DNA of 48,082 nt, taken from assembly GCA_964481705.1 (NCBI GenBank), contig CAYZUC010000009.1:1-48082 (forward strand), given 5' to 3'. The stretch comes from CAYZUC01 sp964481705 (GTDB lineage: Bacteria > Bacillota > Clostridia > Lachnospirales > Lachnospiraceae). The translations under genes and the position numbers were made by a program. Below are positions 43,140 to 48,082 of this stretch, piece after piece. Within the stretch, counting starts at the first letter, position 1; every line of letters begins with the position of its first letter. The notes under the pieces were generated by a model that saw nothing but the letters and a program-made list of their open reading frames with translations, was not told the origin of the DNA and ran no database searches.

Positions 43140-43429
43140 AATGGATTACATAATATTTTTATTGAGTGAAAGAATTATGCAAACCGAGTAGATTTTTTTG
43201 TCTTTTTTTGCAAGCAGGAGAGAAAAAAATGACACGCAGTTTGACGCTATATTTATCATATAATCAGGTCTAATATCCTTAATAGAAGAAAAATGACACA
43301 TACGTGTGAATGATGAAATATTGTATTTGAAGGAAAAGATTCAAAAGGCGTAAAAACGGTTAATTTATTATGTCAATTTAATAATCTGACAATGAGTGAC
43401 GAATAAATTAATTGTATTTATTATTAAAT
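43140..43429. other. Intergenic region with no recognised gene
   Basis: AT-rich region without a good open frame. The only repeated element seen is GAAAAAAATGACAC (43222-43235), echoed as GAAAAATGACAC near 43288, about 66 bases apart. Its meaning is unknown. No terminator or LacI-type AACGTT palindrome was found here. Confidence 0.5.
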
Positions 43430-43458
43430 TTGCCAGTTGAGACGACATATGATACAAT
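43430..43458 (+). promoter_or_regulatory. Promoter of the GH13-GH25 gene pair
   Basis: TTGCCA (43430-43435), a 17-base spacer and TACAAT (43453-43458) lie 31 bases before the GH13 start. Confidence 0.7.
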
Positions 43459-43489
43459 ATGTAGGAAATTGGAATCAGGAGGAAAGAAT

Positions 43490-44797
43490 ATGTGGGCATA
43501 TGAGAGTACGTTTTACCAGATTTACCCATTGGGTTTTTGTGGTGCTCCTCTGGAAAACGATGGTGTAATAACACCTCGAATTGTAAAAGTAAAGGAATGG
43601 ATTCCACACATCAAATCATTAAATATGAATGCGGTATATTTCTCGCCGGTCTTTGAATCGGATTCACATGGATATAATACACGCGATTATCAAAAGATAG
43701 ACTGTCGGCTTGGCACAAAGGATGACTTCGTAGATGTGTGTAACGCATTACATAAGGAAGGAATTCGTATTATTCTGGATGGAGTATTCAATCATGTTGG
43801 CAGAGGCTTCTGGGCTTTTCAGGACGTACTGAGGAATCGAGAAAATTCGAAATACAAGGATTGGTTTTTTATTCATTTTGATGGAAATTCCAACTACAAT
43901 GATGGTTTGTGGTATGAGGGCTGGGAAGGATGTTTTGATCTTGTTAAGCTGAATCTTCGCAATGAAGAAGTGATTGCTCATATTTTTGAATCTATTTCCT
44001 TATGGGTAAAGGAATTTGACATTGATGGCTTGCGTTTAGACGTAGCATATTGTTTGGATCACGATTTTGTGAAGAGATTAAGAAGCATGTGTAATGATAT
44101 AAAAGAAGATTTCTTTTTGGTGGGAGAGATGTTACATGGTGATTATACACAGTATGTCAATGATGCCATGCTTCATAGCGCGACCAATTACGAGTGTTAT
44201 AAAGGATTATACTCCAGCTTTAACAGTCAGAATATGTTTGAAATCAATCATTCATTGCTTCGCCAGTTTGGTCCTGAGGAATGGACCTTATACAAAGGGA
44301 AACACATGTTGTCCTTTGTGGATAATCATGATGTCACGAGGATAGCAAGTATATTGACAAATGAGAAGCATTTACCGTTGATTTATGCAATATGCTTTGG
44401 CATGCCAGGAATACCGTGTGTTTATTATGGTAGTGAATGGGGTGCGAAAGCGACTAAGGATGAAGGGGATCCGGCTCTTCGGCCTAGTTTTCAGGCCCCG
44501 GTGGAAAATGAGCTTACAAAATGGATTTCTACTCTGGCAAAGGTAAAGAGTGAGAGTGATGCTTTGAACTATGGGGATTTTCGGTCGCTGGTATTGACCA
44601 ATCTTCAATGCGTTTTTGAGAGAAAGAAAGAAGATGACAGAGTCATGGTTGCAATCAATGCAGATGCTAATCCTTATGTTGCACATTTTGACGCCGGAGC
44701 GGGAAGAGCTCATGACTTATTGACAGGAGAACATGTAGATTTTGGGGGCGGACTGGAAATGAAACCATATTCAGCCATGTTCCTGCAGCCATATTAA
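43490..44797 (+). CDS. GH13 alpha-glucosidase/neopullulanase-like cytoplasmic enzyme
   Basis: A 435-residue alpha-amylase superfamily enzyme without a signal peptide, so it acts on intracellular oligosaccharides. The four conserved GH13 regions are present: LDGVFNHVG (97-104), GLRLDVAY with nucleophile Asp184, VGEML with acid/base Glu213, and FVDNHD with Asp278. It is smaller than most alpha-amylases and resembles maltodextrin glucosidases. ATG 43490 is fixed by AGGAGG six bases upstream. No LacI-type operator of the glgP/malE type lies upstream, so it may be regulated separately from the maltodextrin module at 4-13 kb. The lysozyme gene follows after 19 bases. Confidence 0.93.
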   Translation: MWAYESTFYQIYPLGFCGAPLENDGVITPRIVKVKEWIPHIKSLNMNAVYFSPVFESDSHGYNTRDYQKIDCRLGTKDDFVDVCNALHKEGIRIILDGVFNHVGRGFWAFQDVLRNRENSKYKDWFFIHFDGNSNYNDGLWYEGWEGCFDLVKLNLRNEEVIAHIFESISLWVKEFDIDGLRLDVAYCLDHDFVKRLRSMCNDIKEDFFLVGEMLHGDYTQYVNDAMLHSATNYECYKGLYSSFNSQNMFEINHSLLRQFGPEEWTLYKGKHMLSFVDNHDVTRIASILTNEKHLPLIYAICFGMPGIPCVYYGSEWGAKATKDEGDPALRPSFQAPVENELTKWISTLAKVKSESDALNYGDFRSLVLTNLQCVFERKKEDDRVMVAINADANPYVAHFDAGAGRAHDLLTGEHVDFGGGLEMKPYSAMFLQPY

Positions 44798-44816
44798 TAA
44801 TAACGGGTGGTATATT

Positions 44817-46130
44817 ATGTCACGAAGGAAATTAAGTAAAGCAAATCAATCAATTTTAATGGTATTAGGTCTTGTATTTGTATCGGGAATCCTGCTTGGA
44901 GTTGGTGGAACGATACTGGTTAGCAGACTTCATACTCCACAAAGTAAAAAGGCTGCTTCCTATCAGATTGTAATAGGAGGAGAGGGTGCGGAGTCTTCCA
45001 GTGGCCAGAATGCAGAGATGAATGAAATTCAGGCTAAGGATAAAGGAAAAGAAAAGACCAAAGAGAATGAAGCGGGTGTTACAAGTAATGTGGCTGATCG
45101 TAAGGAAAATGCTGACGTTGCATCCAATGTGATTGAGAAACCGAAGGATACACAGGGAACAGCAGAAGCAGATCAGGTGGACATCACTTTTGAACAAAAG
45201 GAATCTAAGGAGAAAGAGGAAGCAAAACCGGAGGAGAATCCCGAAGATGACATCGAAGCTGTCCGTGAACAGGATGCAAAAGAGAACGAATCAGCATCGA
45301 TACCGGATAGTATGCCGGATACAGAAGATTCTATTAAGTCCATGCTTGAAAGTGGTAAAACAGTACTGGATGCATTAAAAACGCTTTACGCAGAGGATCT
45401 TGTCATTGCACATGAAGGAACCTATCATTTTATTCCCATTAATCCTGAATTGAAAATGCATAATCTTCGTGCTGAGAATCTAAAATGGATTAATGACCAT
45501 GAGCTGCAGTATGTGAAAGATGATAAGGTGATTTCACATAAAGGAATAGATGTATCCAGATATCAGGGTGATATTGACTGGGAAAAGGTAAAGAATGATG
45601 GTGTGGAATTTGCTTTTGTCCGTGCCGGGGTTAGAGGCTATGAATCTGGAAAGCTTGTTCCTGACGACTCCTTTTATGACAACGCGGTGAAGGCATCCGA
45701 ACAGGGAATTGATATTGGAGCTTATTTCTTTTCTCAGGCAATTACAAAGGAAGAGGCAGAAGAGGAAGCGGATCTTGTTATAGAATCTCTTTCCGGTAAC
45801 CAGATTGCCTATCCGATTGTTTTTGACTTGGAGTATATTCGAAGCGATTCCGGTAGAATGAAAAGCTTGTCCAAGGATGAGATTACAGGCATTTGTAAGG
45901 CTTTCTGCAAACGAATAAAGAAAGCTGGTTATACGCCTATGATTTATGGTAATATTCAAACTTTTGGATTGCTTCTTAATATGGAAGATATTGAAGGCAT
46001 CGATAAATGGTTTGCAAGCTACAGTACAGAATTGTATTTCCCATATAAGTTTAAAATATGGCAGTATACACAAAAGGGTCATGTGGATGGTATTGATGGA
46101 TACGTTGATATGAATATTCGCGTTGACTAA
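44817..46130 (+). CDS. Membrane-anchored GH25 lysozyme
   Basis: A 437-residue muramidase-like protein. Residues 13-36 form a membrane anchor. A long acidic, low-complexity spacer (about 40-170) likely spans the wall. The GH25 domain occupies about 240-437, with catalytic Asp245 in GIDVSRYQG and the Asp337/Glu339 pair in VFDLEY; YGNIQTF and WQYTQKGHVDGI are also family features. It would cleave the glycan of peptidoglycan outside the cell. GGGTGG precedes the ATG. It is in an operon with the GH13 gene, an unusual partnership. Confidence 0.93.
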   Translation: MSRRKLSKANQSILMVLGLVFVSGILLGVGGTILVSRLHTPQSKKAASYQIVIGGEGAESSSGQNAEMNEIQAKDKGKEKTKENEAGVTSNVADRKENADVASNVIEKPKDTQGTAEADQVDITFEQKESKEKEEAKPEENPEDDIEAVREQDAKENESASIPDSMPDTEDSIKSMLESGKTVLDALKTLYAEDLVIAHEGTYHFIPINPELKMHNLRAENLKWINDHELQYVKDDKVISHKGIDVSRYQGDIDWEKVKNDGVEFAFVRAGVRGYESGKLVPDDSFYDNAVKASEQGIDIGAYFFSQAITKEEAEEEADLVIESLSGNQIAYPIVFDLEYIRSDSGRMKSLSKDEITGICKAFCKRIKKAGYTPMIYGNIQTFGLLLNMEDIEGIDKWFASYSTELYFPYKFKIWQYTQKGHVDGIDGYVDMNIRVD

Positions 46131-46161
46131 ATGTTGAGATTCATGCGATCAGAGATTAAGA

Positions 46162-46190
46162 TTGACAGAATGGAAAAAATACTTTATTAT
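46162..46190 (+). promoter_or_regulatory. Promoter of the valS T-box transcript
   Basis: TTGACA (46162-46167), a 17-base spacer and TATTAT (46185-46190) lie just before the T-box leader. Confidence 0.8.
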
Positions 46191-46199
46191 TTTACCTAT

Positions 46200-46456
46200 T
46201 AAAGATAAAGGTAGTGAGAAAGAGGAGTACACGTTGGTTCCTGGCAGAGAGAATGATTCACCGGCTGAAAGATCATTTAAGGGTACGATGTGGAAGGTAG
46301 CTTTTGAACCGGCAGACTGAACATGGCATTCGGTAAGTTTGCACGTGTAGCTTACGTTATCAAGCGATCGTATTAACTTACGACATGAGTGAAAACAAAG
46401 GTGGTACCGCGTATAATCGCCCTTTGCTTCTTTCGAAGAAGCAAAGGGCTTTTTTT
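46200..46456 (+). promoter_or_regulatory. T-box riboswitch leader of valS
   Basis: This fills the gap between the lysozyme and valS. Stem I elements include AGAGAG (46245 region), the CCGGCTGAAAG following it, and a candidate valine specifier codon GTA at 46297-46299 before TTTTGAACC. The conserved T-box AAGGTGGTACCGCG is at 46398-46411; its TGGT can pair with an uncharged tRNA ACCA end. A terminator hairpin (46419-46449) with seven T follows. Low charged tRNA-Val would favour the antiterminator and allow valS transcription. Confidence 0.93.
46419..46456 (+). terminator. T-box-controlled terminator of valS
   Basis: GCCCTTTGCTTC and GAAGCAAAGGGC pair perfectly, with TTTCGAA in the loop region, followed by TTTTTTT. 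It competes with the antiterminator formed by the T-box sequence. Confidence 0.93.
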
Positions 46457-46486
46457 AGGTATCTGAGGAGAAAATGGAGGAGAAAA

Positions 46487-48082
46487 ATGGCAAAAGAACT
46501 CGCAAAGAATTATGATCCCAAGGAAATGGAAGATCGATTATATCAAAAATGGGAGGAAAAGAAGTACTTTCATGCAGAGGTAGACCGCAGTAAGAAACCT
46601 TTTACAATTGTGATGCCGCCACCAAATATTACAGGACAGCTTCATATGGGACATGCTTTTGACTGTACTATGCAGGATATCCTTACACGTTTTAAACGTA
46701 TGCAGGGTTATAACGCGCTCTGGCAGCCAGGTACCGACCATGCAAGTATTGCGACAGAGGTTAAGATCATACAGAAGTTAAAGGAAGAAGGAATTGACAA
46801 GCACGATCTTGGACGTGAGAAATTCTTGGAACGCGCCTGGGAATGGAGAAGAGAATACGGTGGAAAGATTTCAAAACAGCTTCGTAAAATGGGCTCCTCC
46901 TGCGATTGGGATAGAGAGAGATTCACCATGGACGATGGCTGCAATAAGGCAGTTACCGAAGTATTCTGCAAGATGCACGAAAAAGGATGGATTTATAAAG
47001 GCTCCAGAATTATTAACTGGTGTCCGGTATGTAATACATCTATTTCCGACGCTGAGGTAGAGTATGAGGAGCAAAAGGGACACTTCTGGCATATTAAGTA
47101 CCCTCTTGTAGAAGCTGATGGTACACCAAGTACAAAGGATTTTCTTGAGTTTGCTACCACTCGTCCAGAGACTATGCTTGGAGATACTGCAGTTGCTATT
47201 AATCCCGATGACGAGAGATATACGTATTTAAAGGGTAGAAGCGTTTGGCTTCCGTTAGTAAATAAAGCAATACCAGTTGTTGAGGATAATTATGTAGATA
47301 TGGAATTTGGTACCGGTGTTGTAAAGATTACACCGGCACATGACCCGAATGATTTTGAGGTAGGCAAACGTCATGACCTTGAGATTATCAATATTATGAA
47401 TGACGATGCCACAATTAATAAAAACGGGGGTAAATTCTCCGGAATGGATCGCTATGAGGCAAGAAAGGCTATTGTTAAAGAATTAGATGAAATGGGACTT
47501 CTTGTTCGTATCGAGGATTACTCACATAACGTTGGTACGCATGACAGATGCAAGACGACAGTGGAACCTCTTGTAAAACAACAGTGGTTTGTAAAGATGG
47601 ATGAGATTATCAAACCAGCTGTAGAAGCGGTAAAAAGCGGTGATATTCAGCTGATTCCGGAGCGTATGGATAAGACATACTTCAACTGGACGGATAATAT
47701 TCGTGATTGGTGTATTTCCCGTCAGCTCTGGTGGGGACATCGTATCCCTGCTTATTATTGTCAGGATTGTGGTGAGATCGTAGTAGCAAAGGAAATGCCA
47801 TCGGTATGTCCGAAGTGTGGTAAAACACATTTTGTGCAGGATCCCGATACGTTAGATACCTGGTTTTCATCTGCACTGTGGCCATTCTCTACACTTGGCT
47901 GGCCGGAGAAAACAGACGACTTGGATTACTTCTATCCAACGGATGTCCTAGTTACCGGTTATGATATTATTTTCTTCTGGGTAATCCGTATGATATTCTC
48001 CGGGTATGAACAGATGGGTAAGAGACCATTTAAGACGGTTCTTTTCCACGGTCTGGTTCGTGATGCACAGGGACGTAAGATG
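46487..48082 (+). CDS. valS: Valyl-tRNA synthetase, N-terminal part (3' end outside window)
   Basis: The first 532 residues of a class Ia synthetase; the frame is open to the end of the window. The HIGH-type motif is PPPNITGQLHMGHAF near residue 43-57. The editing domain shows FATTRPETMLGDTAV and GTGVVKITPAHDPNDFEVG. The zinc-like Cys clusters WCPVCN and CQDCGEI/CPKCG are present, as is WCISRQLWWGHRIPAYY. The last residues GRKM are the start of the KMSKS loop. GGAGG lies before ATG 46487. Control is by the T-box leader directly upstream. Confidence 0.98.
   Translation, partial: MAKELAKNYDPKEMEDRLYQKWEEKKYFHAEVDRSKKPFTIVMPPPNITGQLHMGHAFDCTMQDILTRFKRMQGYNALWQPGTDHASIATEVKIIQKLKEEGIDKHDLGREKFLERAWEWRREYGGKISKQLRKMGSSCDWDRERFTMDDGCNKAVTEVFCKMHEKGWIYKGSRIINWCPVCNTSISDAEVEYEEQKGHFWHIKYPLVEADGTPSTKDFLEFATTRPETMLGDTAVAINPDDERYTYLKGRSVWLPLVNKAIPVVEDNYVDMEFGTGVVKITPAHDPNDFEVGKRHDLEIINIMNDDATINKNGGKFSGMDRYEARKAIVKELDEMGLLVRIEDYSHNVGTHDRCKTTVEPLVKQQWFVKMDEIIKPAVEAVKSGDIQLIPERMDKTYFNWTDNIRDWCISRQLWWGHRIPAYYCQDCGEIVVAKEMPSVCPKCGKTHFVQDPDTLDTWFSSALWPFSTLGWPEKTDDLDYFYPTDVLVTGYDIIFFWVIRMIFSGYEQMGKRPFKTVLFHGLVRDAQGRKM

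Noticed and set aside
43241..43264. TTGACG and TATAAT in the gap before the GH13 gene
   Set aside because: The spacer is 12 bases; the TTGCCA-17-TACAAT pair closer to the gene is better.
1..48082. Search for transposases, integrases, toxin-antitoxin pairs, phage genes, tRNAs and rRNAs
   Set aside because: No frame shows such motifs; the window reads as ordinary chromosomal backbone with catabolic and housekeeping genes.

Overview
The window looks like chromosomal DNA from a low-to-mid GC, spore-forming, Gram-positive anaerobe of the class Clostridia, most likely family Lachnospiraceae. The evidence is a small acid-soluble spore protein gene, a class B sortase, the tig-clpP-clpX-lon-engB block, a T-box leader before valS, strong GGAGG-type ribosome binding sites, and several families common in this group (DUF975, DUF3810, DUF6062, and the radical SAM/TIGR03915 pair). 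Genus assignment is inference only. No insertion sequence, prophage, CRISPR array, tRNA or rRNA was seen.

Layout. 1-0.8 kb: 3' end of groEL. 0.9-4.4 kb: class B sortase, a secreted protein ending in a PPETG-like sorting signal and a membrane helix, and a LacI-type regulator that overlaps it. 4.4-13 kb: a maltodextrin/starch-product module with alpha-glucan phosphorylase, malE-malF-malG importer, malQ and a second LacI-type regulator. Palindromic LacI-type operators sit inside the promoter spacers of both the phosphorylase and malE. No transporter ATPase is encoded here. 13-16.9 kb: CYTH-domain protein (minus strand), DJ-1/PfpI protein, two membrane proteins (DUF975 and a GT-C type glycosyltransferase) and a spore protein. 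17-24.4 kb: protein folding and proteolysis genes (trigger factor, ClpP, ClpX, Lon), then engB and an AI-2E family membrane protein. 24.4-31 kb: ferredoxin-like aldo/keto reductase, alpha/beta hydrolase, two adjacent COG0523 (CobW/P47K) GTPases, a flavoprotein and a DUF3810 protein with an HELAH motif. 31-36 kb: a methionine-synthase-activation-like protein overlapped tail-to-tail by an unknown minus-strand gene, SEC-C methionine aminopeptidase, an orphan coiled-coil protein, a TetR regulator and DUF6062. 36-43.1 kb: asnA, then a group rich in DNA repair functions (radical SAM COG4277, TIGR03915, an alkyltransferase-like protein, and an Fe-S helicase with an N-terminal nuclease-like domain) with an HPr-like protein lacking the phospho-histidine among them. 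43.5-46.1 kb: GH13 alpha-glucosidase/amylase and membrane-anchored GH25 lysozyme. 46.1 kb to the end: T-box leader and the 5' part of valS.

Main points for a second look: two LexA/SOS-box-like palindromes around the promoter of the radical SAM/TIGR03915 pair; a COG0523 GTPase apparently fused to a DUF1980/TIGR03943-like domain beside a COG0523 protein with a Cys-Cys/His-rich repeat array; a self-contained sortase plus substrate pair; the matched operator placement in the maltodextrin module; and the HPr-like protein that keeps the Ser46 region but not the His15 region. I did not find a clearly new defence or mobile system. All functional calls come from reading motifs by eye, without database searches.
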